This document shows positions 55,003 through 63,178 of a DNA stretch of 64,000 nucleotides, in pieces. How positions within the stretch are numbered: the stretch's first letter is position 1; each line of letters starts with the position of its first letter. A program made the position numbers and the translations under genes. A model generated the notes under the pieces. The model saw only the letters and a program-made list of their open reading frames with translations, had not been told where the DNA came from and did not search any database. This DNA comes from Streptococcus cuniculipharyngis (GTDB lineage: Bacteria; Bacillota; Bacilli; Lactobacillales; Streptococcaceae), in contig NZ_VOHL01000001.1 in assembly GCF_007859195.1 (NCBI RefSeq), positions 1 through 64,000 on the forward strand, written 5' to 3'.

Positions 55003-55365
55003 GCTTTCTCTAATGGTATAGAAGTGGCCACTAGGTGATTGAAAATTAAAGTTTTTAAAAGGAAGGGGATTTAAATCACTGACCTGGTTAGTGATTTTTT
55101 TGACCTTTTGATAGATGGTTTCAATGTCGGAGCTAGTAAATAAGAGATTGGGCTGATTGGTAGCAATACTTGGCGAATACCGTTCAATAAATGAGAGGGA
55201 ATAAACGGTAAAGGAACAATTCGACTGCTCACTAACTCGCATGTCAAAGGTTGGATAGCCTAGAACCTCCTGTTCATTTTCAATAATGAAACCCAGTTGC
55301 TGCCAAAATGCTTTCTCTGCGTCAACGTCTTTGACATAGAGCATAATTTTAAACTCATTATTCAT
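55000..55365 (-). CDS. VOC (glyoxalase/bleomycin-resistance) family protein
   Basis: A 121-residue VOC protein with FKIMLYVKDVDAEKAFWQQLGF at the start (first beta-alpha unit) and NFQSPSGHFYTIRES at the end. It has the usual length of single-domain members. Metal-ligand positions are not all obvious, and no function is established. AGGAGACC precedes the ATG. It lies alone between two terminators. Confidence 0.75.
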   Translation of the reverse strand: MNNEFKIMLYVKDVDAEKAFWQQLGFIIENEQEVLGYPTFDMRVSEQSNCSFTVYSLSFIERYSPSIATNQPNLLFTSSDIETIYQKVKKITNQVSDLNPLPFKNFNFQSPSGHFYTIRES

Positions 55366-55424
55366 GATGGTCTCCTCAGCTTGTGATATGTTCTATCTTA
55401 TCAAAAATATGATAAAATAGCTAT

Positions 55425-55460
55425 AAAAACTACCAGCAGACCTAATCTCTGGTAGTTTTT
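55425..55460. terminator. Terminator between the VOC gene and nrdF
   Basis: AAAAACTACCAG (55425-55436) pairs perfectly with CTGGTAGTTTTT (55449-55460). It ends the nrdHIEF operon on the minus strand. On the plus strand the T tract also reads as a terminator. Confidence 0.85.
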
Positions 55461-55462
55461 AA

Positions 55463-56425
55463 TTAATTTTCTAGGCCAATCAAATAGTCGCTATCCTGCA
55501 TGGCCTCAACGGTTCCAAGTAGATAACCATTTCCCACCTGACTAAAGAAGTCATGGTTGCTGGTTCCTGTTGAAATACCATTCATGACAATAGGGTTGAC
55601 ATCATTGGCAGTATCAGGAAAAAGGGGATTTTGCCCTAAATTCATCAAGGCCTTGTTGGCATTGTAGCGCAGGAAGGTCTTGACTTCCTCGGTCCAGCCG
55701 ACACCATCATAGAGGTATTCGGTGTAGGCTTCTTCGTTTTCGTAGAGGGTATAGAGCAGGTCATACATCCAGTCACGGAGTTTTTCTTGCTCTCTTTCGT
55801 CCAATTCGTTAAAGCCAAGCTGGAATTTATAGCCGATATAGGTGCCGTGGACAGATTCATCACGGATAATCAGCTTAATGATTTCGGCCACGTTAGGCAG
55901 TTTGTTGTTGCCCAAATAATAAAGCGGGGTAAAGAAACCAGAGTAGAAAAGGAAGGTTTCAAGGAAAACGCTGGCTACTTTTTTCTCCAAGGGACTACCA
56001 TGCTTGTAAATTTCATTGACAATCTCTGCCTTCTTCTGCAAGTAAGGATTTTCAGCTACCCAGTCAAAAATCTCCTCAATTTCTGACTTAGTGTTCAGGG
56101 TTGAAAAGATTGACGAATAAGACTTGGCATGAACCGACTCCATAAATTCAATATTGTTGAGCACAGCTTCTTCATGAGGGGTACGGACATCTTTTTTAAG
56201 GGCTGCCATCCCACTTTCTGACTGGACGGTATCAAGCAGGGTCAAACCACCAAAAACCTTGCCGACCAAGTCCTTTTCCATGTCGGAGAGCTTACGCCAG
56301 TCGTCCAAATCATTGGAAAGAGGAATTCTTGTATCTAACCAAAACTGTTCGGTCAGCTTTTCCCAGGTGGATTTATCAACGGAATCTTCAATTTCGTTCC
56401 AGTTAATTGCGTTATAGTAGGTCAT
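55463..56425 (-). CDS. nrdF: Ribonucleotide reductase class Ib beta subunit NrdF
   Basis: NrdF carries the Mn/Fe tyrosyl radical for deoxynucleotide synthesis. The 320 residues contain the metal ligands Asp65 in LTLLDTVQ, Glu and His in EFMESVHAKSYS, and Glu-His in RDESVHGTY, with the radical Tyr in the SY(S)SIF segment. The C-terminus (DSDYLIGLEN-like) would dock to NrdE. It is the last gene of the operon, 15 bases after nrdE. Confidence 0.95.
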   Translation of the reverse strand: MTYYNAINWNEIEDSVDKSTWEKLTEQFWLDTRIPLSNDLDDWRKLSDMEKDLVGKVFGGLTLLDTVQSESGMAALKKDVRTPHEEAVLNNIEFMESVHAKSYSSIFSTLNTKSEIEEIFDWVAENPYLQKKAEIVNEIYKHGSPLEKKVASVFLETFLFYSGFFTPLYYLGNNKLPNVAEIIKLIIRDESVHGTYIGYKFQLGFNELDEREQEKLRDWMYDLLYTLYENEEAYTEYLYDGVGWTEEVKTFLRYNANKALMNLGQNPLFPDTANDVNPIVMNGISTGTSNHDFFSQVGNGYLLGTVEAMQDSDYLIGLEN

Positions 56426-56440
56426 TAGTAACTCCTTTTT

Positions 56441-58600
56441 CTAAATCACACAGCTTTCGCATTGATTTGAGCCAACCTCTTCGCCATCATCAGTAAAGGT
56501 ACGGATGTAGTAGATGGATTTGATGCCCTTGTTAAAGGCATAGTGGCGAAGAATTGACAGGTCACGAGTGGTTTGTTTGGTTTCCGTTTTCCATTCGTAA
56601 ATGCCCATCGGAATTTCACTACGCATAAAGAGGGTCATGGATAGGCCTTGGTCAACGTGTTCAGTGGCTGCCGCATAGACATCGATGACTTGACGCATGT
56701 CCATGTCATAGGCAGATGTATAGTAGGGAATGGTGTCGGTTGAAAGACCATTGGCAGGGTAGTAGATTTTACCGATTTTCTTCTCTTGCCGTTCTTCAAT
56801 CCGTTGTGTAATGGGATGGATAGAGGCTGAGCAGTCATTGATATAGCTGATTGACCCATTAGGGGCAACGGCTAGACGGTTTTGATGGTAAAGACCGTGG
56901 GCCATAACAGCTTGACGCAAGTTTATCCAGTCCTCAGCCTGCGGGATAAAGTGACCGGCAAAGAGTTCTTTAACCAAGTCTGATTGAGGGACAAATTGAC
57001 CAGTGATATACTTGTCAAAATAGCTTCCATCGGCATAGGTTGATTTATCAAAATTGACAAAGGTTTTGCCCCGTTCACGAGCGATATTGTTGGACTCAAC
57101 CAAGGTCCAATAGTTCATCAACATAAAGTAGATGCTAGTAAATTCGATGGACTCTGGGCTACCATAGGTCATGTGATGTTGGGCAAAATAACTATGCAAG
57201 CCCATGGCTCCAAGCCCGATGGTATGGGCTTGGTCATTGCCATTTTTGATGGTCGGCACAGCCTCAATGCTTGAAGCGTCAGTGACAAAGGTCAAGGCCC
57301 TAGTCATGGTGCGAATAGAGCGGCCAAAATCAGGTGAGGTCATCATGTTCAGCACATTGGTTGAACCAAGATTACATGAAATGTCTGTTCCTAGCTTGAC
57401 AAATTCTTGCGCATCATTGATTTGACTAGGTGTTTGCACTTGGAGAATTTCTGAGCAGAGGTTACTCATGATGATTTTACCATCAATAGGACTGGTTCTG
57501 TTGGCGGTATCAACATTGATAATATAAGGATAGCCTGATTCTTGTTGGAGTTTGGAAATCTCTGTTTCTAAATCACGGGCCTTAATCTTGGTCTTAGTGA
57601 TATTGGGATTAGCCACCAATTCATCGTACTTGCTGCTAATGTCAATATAACTGAAAGGCACACCGTATTCACGTTCAATGGAGTAGGGGCTAAACAGATA
57701 CATGTCCTCATTATTACGAGCCAGTTCGTAGAATTTATCAGGGACAGTAATGCCTAGGGAGAGGGTTTTCACACGGATTTTTTCATCAGCATTTTCCTTT
57801 TTGGTAGAAAGGAAGTTGAGAATATCAGGGTGAAAAACATCCAAGTAAACCACGCCAGCCCCTTGGCGTTGGCCCAGCTGATTAGAATAAGAGAAACTAT
57901 CCTCAAAGAGTTTCATGACAGGAACAACCCCGCTGGCTGCTCCGGCAAAGCCCTTGATAGGAGCACCGGCCTCACGCAGATTGCTTAGTGAGATACCGAC
58001 ACCCCCCCCGATACGGGATAATTGCAGGGCTGAATTGATGGAGCGACCGATGGCATTCATGTCGTCAGTCACTTGAATGAGGAAACAAGACACCAATTCG
58101 CCACGGCGGCTGCGACCGGCATTGAGGAAACTTGGGGTGGCGGGTTGATAGCGCTGATTAATCATTTCCATGGCCAAGTCACGCGCCAATTCTTCATTGC
58201 CATCAGCAAAATAAAGAGCATTAAAGAGGACCCGGTCTTCAATACTTTCGAGATAATAATGGCCATCATTGGTTTTGAGGGCATATTGCTGGTAGAATTT
58301 ATAGGCCGCCATAAAGGACTTAAAGCGGAAGTTTTCATTCTTGAGAGCTTGAGCCAATTCTTCGATAAATTCAGGGCGATAGGCTTGAATAAAAGCTTCT
58401 TCCAAGTAGTCGTGCTCTAGTAAATAGGCAATTTTGTCGCTAATAGTAGCAAATGACTTGGTGTTTGGCAGAACATTCTCATGAAAGAAGGCTTTGAGAG
58501 CCTCTCTATCCTTGTGGAGAGGAATTTGCCCATTAACAGGGCGGTTAATTTCATTGTTGAGACGGAAATAGGATACGTCGGTCAGATTTTTAAGACTCAT
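56441..58600 (-). CDS. nrdE: Ribonucleotide reductase class Ib alpha subunit NrdE
   Basis: NrdE is the catalytic subunit that reduces ribonucleoside diphosphates. The 719 residues have LVSCFLIQVTDD with the first redox Cys near 178, NLCSEILQ with the thiyl-radical Cys near 391, and the C-terminal redox pair QCESC at 713-717 that passes electrons from NrdH. A GGGGGGGG run (58003-58011 region) encodes IGGGVGIS in the substrate-binding part and is a possible slippage site. It overlaps nrdI by 11 bases. Confidence 0.96.
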   Translation of the reverse strand: MSLKNLTDVSYFRLNNEINRPVNGQIPLHKDREALKAFFHENVLPNTKSFATISDKIAYLLEHDYLEEAFIQAYRPEFIEELAQALKNENFRFKSFMAAYKFYQQYALKTNDGHYYLESIEDRVLFNALYFADGNEELARDLAMEMINQRYQPATPSFLNAGRSRRGELVSCFLIQVTDDMNAIGRSINSALQLSRIGGGVGISLSNLREAGAPIKGFAGAASGVVPVMKLFEDSFSYSNQLGQRQGAGVVYLDVFHPDILNFLSTKKENADEKIRVKTLSLGITVPDKFYELARNNEDMYLFSPYSIEREYGVPFSYIDISSKYDELVANPNITKTKIKARDLETEISKLQQESGYPYIINVDTANRTSPIDGKIIMSNLCSEILQVQTPSQINDAQEFVKLGTDISCNLGSTNVLNMMTSPDFGRSIRTMTRALTFVTDASSIEAVPTIKNGNDQAHTIGLGAMGLHSYFAQHHMTYGSPESIEFTSIYFMLMNYWTLVESNNIARERGKTFVNFDKSTYADGSYFDKYITGQFVPQSDLVKELFAGHFIPQAEDWINLRQAVMAHGLYHQNRLAVAPNGSISYINDCSASIHPITQRIEERQEKKIGKIYYPANGLSTDTIPYYTSAYDMDMRQVIDVYAAATEHVDQGLSMTLFMRSEIPMGIYEWKTETKQTTRDLSILRHYAFNKGIKSIYYIRTFTDDGEEVGSNQCESCVI

Positions 58601-58958
58601 GGGATAAGATTCCTTTTACATATTCAAGATCTTGGTCAGTTCCATTAAATTCAAATTCATGAAGAATGGGGAGACCATAGGTTTGAGCGTAGCGTCTTGC
58701 GGTTTTACAAAATTCTGGGCCAAAGTTGCGGTTTCCAGAGCCCAGCAATCCTTGACAAAGGGCGACATTCTCTGTTAAAAAGTCGTCAACCAGTTCAACA
58801 TCACTATCATCATAGCTAGGGACAAGCAAGATAAAAGGGCTAGTCATTCTTGGATAGTTAGCAGTAGACTTGAGTTCGATACTGGTATCCAATAAGCCCA
58901 ACTTGTCAACAAAACGACGACATTGGCCGGTTAACGAGTAAAAAACAAGTGTAATCAT
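58590..58958 (-). CDS. nrdI: NrdI flavodoxin-like maturation protein
   Basis: NrdI reduces oxygen to superoxide for building the Mn-tyrosyl cofactor of NrdF. The 122 residues begin MITLVFYSLTGQCRRFV, the phosphate-binding loop of the flavodoxin fold, and include GLLGSGNRNFG near 69-79, a diagnostic NrdI segment. It overlaps nrdH by four bases and nrdE by 11, so it is translated as part of the operon. Its place inside nrdHIEF is compact and complete. Confidence 0.93.
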   Translation of the reverse strand: MITLVFYSLTGQCRRFVDKLGLLDTSIELKSTANYPRMTSPFILLVPSYDDSDVELVDDFLTENVALCQGLLGSGNRNFGPEFCKTARRYAQTYGLPILHEFEFNGTDQDLEYVKGILSHES

Positions 58959-59179
58959 AGAAGCTCTTTCAATTTGTCTGGTTGGAAGCCAGAAAAGACT
59001 AAATCACCAGCTTCTATGACAGGGGCCGCTGTAAAACCAAGATTCTTCACATAGTCAATGTATTGGGGCTCTTCATCTAGATTAATTTCCCTATAGCTAA
59101 GGTTTTTGTCGTCTAAAAATTTCTTAGTCATCTTACATTGCACGCAATTATTCTTGGAAAAAACGGTTACAGTTGACAT
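58955..59179 (-). CDS. nrdH: NrdH glutaredoxin-like electron donor
   Basis: The 74-residue NrdH supplies electrons to NrdE. The redox motif is CVQCK(MT) at 12-16, with the typical NrdH start TVTVFSKNNCVQC, and the C-terminal part ends with a GFQPDKL segment. It opens the operon behind a clear promoter and NrdR-like boxes. RBS AAGGAG lies before the ATG. Confidence 0.95.
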   Translation of the reverse strand: MSTVTVFSKNNCVQCKMTKKFLDDKNLSYREINLDEEPQYIDYVKNLGFTAAPVIEAGDLVFSGFQPDKLKELL

Positions 59180-59229
59180 TCTTTTGTTCTCCTTATATTC
59201 ATTTGGCTAGACCAAAATTTTACCCTACT

Positions 59230-59258
59230 ATCATACCTAAAAAAGGGAGAGATTGCAA
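59230..59258 (-). promoter_or_regulatory. nrdHIEF promoter
   Basis: On the minus strand TTGCAA (59253-59258) and TATGAT (59230-59235) are 17 bases apart, about 50 bases ahead of nrdH. Confidence 0.75.
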
Positions 59259-59266
59259 TAAAAAAA

Positions 59267-59314
59267 TTTCAAGATATAGTGTTTGATGTTCTGCTCACCT
59301 ACTATATCTTGTGT
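59267..59314. promoter_or_regulatory. Pair of NrdR-like boxes
   Basis: ACACTATATCTTGAAA (reverse strand of 59267-59282) and CTACTATATCTTGTGT (59299-59314) both fit the NrdR box consensus around ACACTATATNTTG. Their starts are 32 bases apart, three helical turns, upstream of the nrdH -35. NrdR, an ATP/dATP-sensing repressor, is expected to bind here. Confidence 0.8.
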
Positions 59315-59424
59315 TATTCCTTGAAAATCCCCATGTTGAAGGGAGAGGAGGAGAGGTCTTGAAACAATATATGTAAATAGTGAAAATATGAAAAGGAAAT
59401 TTAGGAAGTAAGAGCATTTTATAC
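59315..59424. other. Remainder of the nrdH-ptsH intergenic region
   Basis: The 337-base gap between nrdH and ptsH holds the two promoters and the NrdR boxes. In these 110 bases I see only AT-rich sequence and a purine-rich stretch, with no gene or hairpin. Confidence 0.5.
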
Positions 59425-59453
59425 TTGATAAAAAAAGATTAGTGTGCTATAAT
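59425..59453 (+). promoter_or_regulatory. ptsHI promoter
   Basis: TTGATA (59425-59430) and an extended -10 TGC-TATAAT (hexamer 59448-59453) are separated by 17 bases, a strong promoter. Confidence 0.85.
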
Positions 59454-59516
59454 TTATCATTGTAAGGGTTATCATGAATAACTCAAAAAATTAGTAGAAT
59501 TAAAAGGAGAACCATT

Positions 59517-59780
59517 ATGGCTTCAAAAGATTTCCACATTGTGGCAGAAACAGGTATTCATGCACGTCCAGCAACTTTGCTTGTTCAAGCAGCTAGCAAA
59601 TTTGCTTCAGACATCACGCTTGATTACAAAGGGAAAGCAGTTAACCTTAAATCAATCATGGGCGTTATGAGTCTTGGTGTAGGTCAAGGTGCAGATGTGA
59701 CAATCTCAGCAGAAGGTGCAGATGCAGATGAAGCTCTTGCTGCTATTGAAGAAACAATGACAAAAGAAGGTTTGGTTTAA
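59517..59780 (+). CDS. ptsH: Phosphocarrier protein HPr
   Basis: HPr carries phosphate from enzyme I to sugar-specific PTS permeases and, as Ser46-P, helps CcpA in catabolite repression. The 87 residues show the catalytic His15 in GIHARPAT and the regulatory Ser46 in [12 protein letters not shown]. The RBS is AAAGGAGA. It lies two bases ahead of ptsI, and codon use is biased as for very highly expressed genes. Confidence 0.98.
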   Translation: MASKDFHIVAETGIHARPATLLVQAASKFASDITLDYKGKAVNLKSIMGVMSLGVGQGADVTISAEGADADEALAAIEETMTKEGLV

Positions 59781-59781
59781 T

Positions 59782-61515
59782 ATGACAGAAATGCTAAAAG
59801 GAATTGCAGCATCTGATGGTGTTGCTGTTGCTAAGGCATATCTACTTGTTCAACCAGATTTGTCATTTGAAACAGTAACTGTTTCTGATACAAGTGTAGA
59901 AGAGGCTCGTTTAGATGCAGCTCTTGAAGCATCGCAAAACGAGCTTTCTCTTATCCGTGAAAAAGCAGTAGATAGCCTTGGTGAAGAAGCGGCAGCAGTA
60001 TTTGATGCTCACTTGATGGTTCTTGCTGACCCAGAAATGATTGGTCAGATTAAGGAAACAATCCGTGCCAAACAAGTCAATGCAGAGACTGGTTTGAAAG
60101 AAGTGACGGACATGTTTATCACGATTTTTGAAGGCATGGAAGATAACCCATACATGCAAGAGCGTGCAGCAGATATCCGTGACGTGGCTAAGCGTGTGTT
60201 GTCACACTTGCTTGGTGTTAAATTGCCAAACCCTGCAACAATCAGTGAAGAGTCAATCGTGATTGCCCATGACTTGACACCATCTGATACGGCTCAACTT
60301 GATAAAAAATTTGTTAAGGCCTTTGTTACCAATATCGGTGGTCGTACCAGTCACTCAGCCATCATGGCTCGTACCCTTGAAATTGCTGCAGTTCTAGGAA
60401 CAAACAACATTACGGAATTGGTTAAAGATGGTGATGTTCTAGCAGTTAACGGAATTACTGGTGAGGTTGTTATCAACCCAACAGAAGAGCAAATCGCTGA
60501 CTTCAAGGCAGCAGGTGAAGCCTATGCCAAACAAAAGGCTGAGTGGGCTTTGTTGAAAGATGCTCAAACCGTAACTGCTGATGGTAAGCATTTTGAGTTA
60601 GCTGCCAATATCGGAACTCCGAAAGATGTTGAAGGTGTCAATGACAATGGTGCAGAAGCTGTCGGTCTTTATCGTACAGAATTCTTGTACATGGATTCAC
60701 AAGACTTCCCAACAGAAGATGAGCAATATGAAGCTTACAAGGCTGTTCTTGAAGGCATGAATGGGAAACCAGTTGTCGTTCGTACCATGGACATTGGTGG
60801 CGATAAGGAATTACCATATTTTGATTTACCAAACGAAATGAACCCATTCCTTGGTTTCCGTGCCCTTCGTATCTCGATTTCTGAAACAGGGGATGCCATG
60901 TTCCGGACGCAAATCCGTGCCTTGCTTCGTGCTTCTGTTCACGGTCAATTACGTATCATGTTCCCAATGGTTGCCTTGTTGAAAGAATTCCGTGCGGCTA
61001 AGGTTGTCTTTGATGAAGAAAAAGCTAAATTGCAGGCAGAAGGCGTTGCTGTTGCTGATGATATCCAAGTGGGGATTATGATTGAAATTCCAGCGGCAGC
61101 CATGTTGGCTGACCAATTTGCCAAAGAAGTTGATTTCTTCTCAATCGGAACCAACGACTTGATTCAATACACCATGGCAGCAGACCGGATGAATGAACAA
61201 GTGTCTTATCTTTATCAACCATATAACCCATCAATCCTACGCTTGATTAACAATGTGATCAAGGCAGCCCACGCTGAAGGCAAATGGGCAGGTATGTGTG
61301 GAGAGATGGCTGGTGACCAACAGGCTGTACCACTTCTTGTGGGTATGGGACTGGATGAGTTCTCAATGAGTGCCACATCAGTTCTTCGGACACGTAGCTT
61401 GATGAAGCAGCTTGATACTGCTAAGATGCAAGAGTATGCTCACCGTGCTTTAACAGAATGTTCAACGGCAGAAGAAGTGCTTGCCCTTGAAAAAGAGTAT
61501 GTTAATTTTGACTAA
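59782..61515 (+). CDS. ptsI: Phosphoenolpyruvate-protein phosphotransferase (enzyme I)
   Basis: Enzyme I transfers phosphate from PEP to HPr. The 577 residues have the phosphohistidine region [12 protein letters not shown] near 186-197, the PEP-binding [14 protein letters not shown] near 333-346, and the C-terminal catalytic MCGEMAGD with Cys near 503. It follows ptsH after one base, a single ptsHI operon. A 14-pair-type terminator follows. Confidence 0.98.
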   Translation: MTEMLKGIAASDGVAVAKAYLLVQPDLSFETVTVSDTSVEEARLDAALEASQNELSLIREKAVDSLGEEAAAVFDAHLMVLADPEMIGQIKETIRAKQVNAETGLKEVTDMFITIFEGMEDNPYMQERAADIRDVAKRVLSHLLGVKLPNPATISEESIVIAHDLTPSDTAQLDKKFVKAFVTNIGGRTSHSAIMARTLEIAAVLGTNNITELVKDGDVLAVNGITGEVVINPTEEQIADFKAAGEAYAKQKAEWALLKDAQTVTADGKHFELAANIGTPKDVEGVNDNGAEAVGLYRTEFLYMDSQDFPTEDEQYEAYKAVLEGMNGKPVVVRTMDIGGDKELPYFDLPNEMNPFLGFRALRISISETGDAMFRTQIRALLRASVHGQLRIMFPMVALLKEFRAAKVVFDEEKAKLQAEGVAVADDIQVGIMIEIPAAAMLADQFAKEVDFFSIGTNDLIQYTMAADRMNEQVSYLYQPYNPSILRLINNVIKAAHAEGKWAGMCGEMAGDQQAVPLLVGMGLDEFSMSATSVLRTRSLMKQLDTAKMQEYAHRALTECSTAEEVLALEKEYVNFD

Positions 61516-61541
61516 GTCATCAGTAGTCACCGATGATTAAC

Positions 61542-61582
61542 AAGGTTTAGTTCTATAATGGAGGAACTAAACCTTTTTGTTG
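61542..61582 (+). terminator. ptsI terminator
   Basis: AAGGTTTAGTTC (61542-61553) pairs with GAACTAAACCTT (61564-61575) and is followed by TTTTG. Confidence 0.85.
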
Positions 61583-61617
61583 AAAAGACTGACAAAGAGC
61601 ATTGAGATCTTGTCTGC

Positions 61618-61646
61618 TTGAAATAAGATGAAAAAGTCTTTATAAT
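61618..61646 (+). promoter_or_regulatory. gapN promoter
   Basis: TTGAAA (61618-61623) and TATAAT (61641-61646) are 17 bases apart, 30 bases ahead of the start. Confidence 0.8.
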
Positions 61647-61676
61647 AGTAGTCAGTAAAGGTTAAAGGAGACAGTT

Positions 61677-63104
61677 ATGTCAAAACAATACAAGAATTAT
61701 ATCAATGGCGAATGGAAGACTTCGGAAAAGGAGATTGCCATTTTTGCCCCTGCTGACAATGAAGCTCTAGGAACTGTACCTGCCATGAGTCAGGCTGAAG
61801 TTGATGATGCCATGGCAGCAGCTCGTGCGGCCCTACCAGCTTGGCGGAGTCTATCTTATGTGGAGCGTGCAGCTTACCTGCATAAAGTGGCTGACATTTT
61901 GGTTCGCGACCAGGAGAAAATTGGTGCGATTTTATCTAAGGAAGTTGCCAAGGGCTATAAGGCCGCTGTTAGTGAGGTTGTTCGGACAGCAGACATTATC
62001 CGTTATGCCGCTGAAGAAGGGGTTCGTCTATCTGGTGAGGTCCTTGAGGGGGGAAGTTTTGAAGCCGCTAGCAAGAAAAAAATTGCGGTGGTTCGTCGTG
62101 AACCTGTTGGAGTGGTCTTGGCCATTTCACCATTTAACTACCCAGTTAACTTGGCGGGTTCTAAGATTGCCCCAGCCTTGATTGGGGGAAATGTCGTTAT
62201 GTTCAAGCCACCAACACAAGGTTCTATCTCAGGCTTGCTTTTGGCAGAAGCCTTTGTTGAAGCGGGCTTACCAGCAGGTGTCTTCAACACAATCACTGGC
62301 CGTGGGTCAGAAATTGGGGACTACATTGTTGAGCATCCAGAAGTTAACTTTGTCAACTTTACAGGCTCAACCCCAGTCGGTGAGCGGATTGGTCAGTTGG
62401 CTGGTATGCGTCCGATTATGTTGGAACTTGGTGGTAAGGATTCAGCCATTGTCTTAGAAGATGCTGATTTGGAATTGACTGCCAAGCAAGTGGTGGCAGG
62501 TGCTTTTGGTTACTCTGGTCAGCGTTGTACAGCAGTTAAGCGTGTCCTTGTGATGGACAGTGTAGCGGATAAACTAGCAGATTTGATTAAGGCAGAAGTG
62601 CTGAAGTTGAGCGTCGGGATGCCAGAAGATAATGCAGATATTACACCATTGATTGATACAGCGGCTGCTGATTTTATTCAAGGTTTGGTTGAGGATGCCG
62701 CTGATAAGGGGGCGACAGCCCTGACTGAATTTAAGCGTGAGGCTAATCTCATCACACCTGTCTTGTTTGACAAGGTGACCACAGACATGCGCTTGGCTTG
62801 GGAAGAGCCATTTGGGCCGGTTTTGCCAATCATTCGTGTGACTTCGGTTGAGGAGGCCATTGCCATTTCTAACCAATCAGAATATGGTTTGCAGGCGTCA
62901 GTCTTCACGCAAAACTTCCCACAAGCCTTTGCCATCGCAGAGCAGTTAGAAGTTGGAACGGTACATATTAACAACAAGACCCAACGGGGAACAGATAATT
63001 TCCCATTCTTGGGGGCTAAAAAATCAGGTGCGGGCGTGCAAGGGGTGAAATATTCTATTGAAGCCATGACCCAGGTCAAATCTGTTGTGTTTGACATTCA
63101 GTAA
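61677..63104 (+). CDS. gapN: NADP-dependent glyceraldehyde-3-phosphate dehydrogenase (non-phosphorylating)
   Basis: GapN oxidises glyceraldehyde-3-phosphate directly to 3-phosphoglycerate and makes NADPH, the main NADPH source in streptococci that lack the oxidative pentose pathway. The 475 residues of the ALDH fold include VNFTGSTPVGERIG near 223-236, LELGGKDS with the catalytic Glu near 250, and GYSGQRCTAVKR with the nucleophile Cys284. AAAGGAG precedes the ATG. The ptsHI-gapN order is conserved in pyogenic streptococci. Confidence 0.97.
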   Translation: MSKQYKNYINGEWKTSEKEIAIFAPADNEALGTVPAMSQAEVDDAMAAARAALPAWRSLSYVERAAYLHKVADILVRDQEKIGAILSKEVAKGYKAAVSEVVRTADIIRYAAEEGVRLSGEVLEGGSFEAASKKKIAVVRREPVGVVLAISPFNYPVNLAGSKIAPALIGGNVVMFKPPTQGSISGLLLAEAFVEAGLPAGVFNTITGRGSEIGDYIVEHPEVNFVNFTGSTPVGERIGQLAGMRPIMLELGGKDSAIVLEDADLELTAKQVVAGAFGYSGQRCTAVKRVLVMDSVADKLADLIKAEVLKLSVGMPEDNADITPLIDTAAADFIQGLVEDAADKGATALTEFKREANLITPVLFDKVTTDMRLAWEEPFGPVLPIIRVTSVEEAIAISNQSEYGLQASVFTQNFPQAFAIAEQLEVGTVHINNKTQRGTDNFPFLGAKKSGAGVQGVKYSIEAMTQVKSVVFDIQ

Positions 63105-63178
63105 GTAGCCGTTAATCGTTTAGATGTAAGAAAAAGAAATCATTAGGAACTAGGGATTATTAGCAGAAGGTGAGGTAG

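Noticed and set aside
59315..59516. A CcpA cre site upstream of ptsH or nagB
   Set aside because: No sequence close enough to the cre consensus was found by eye.
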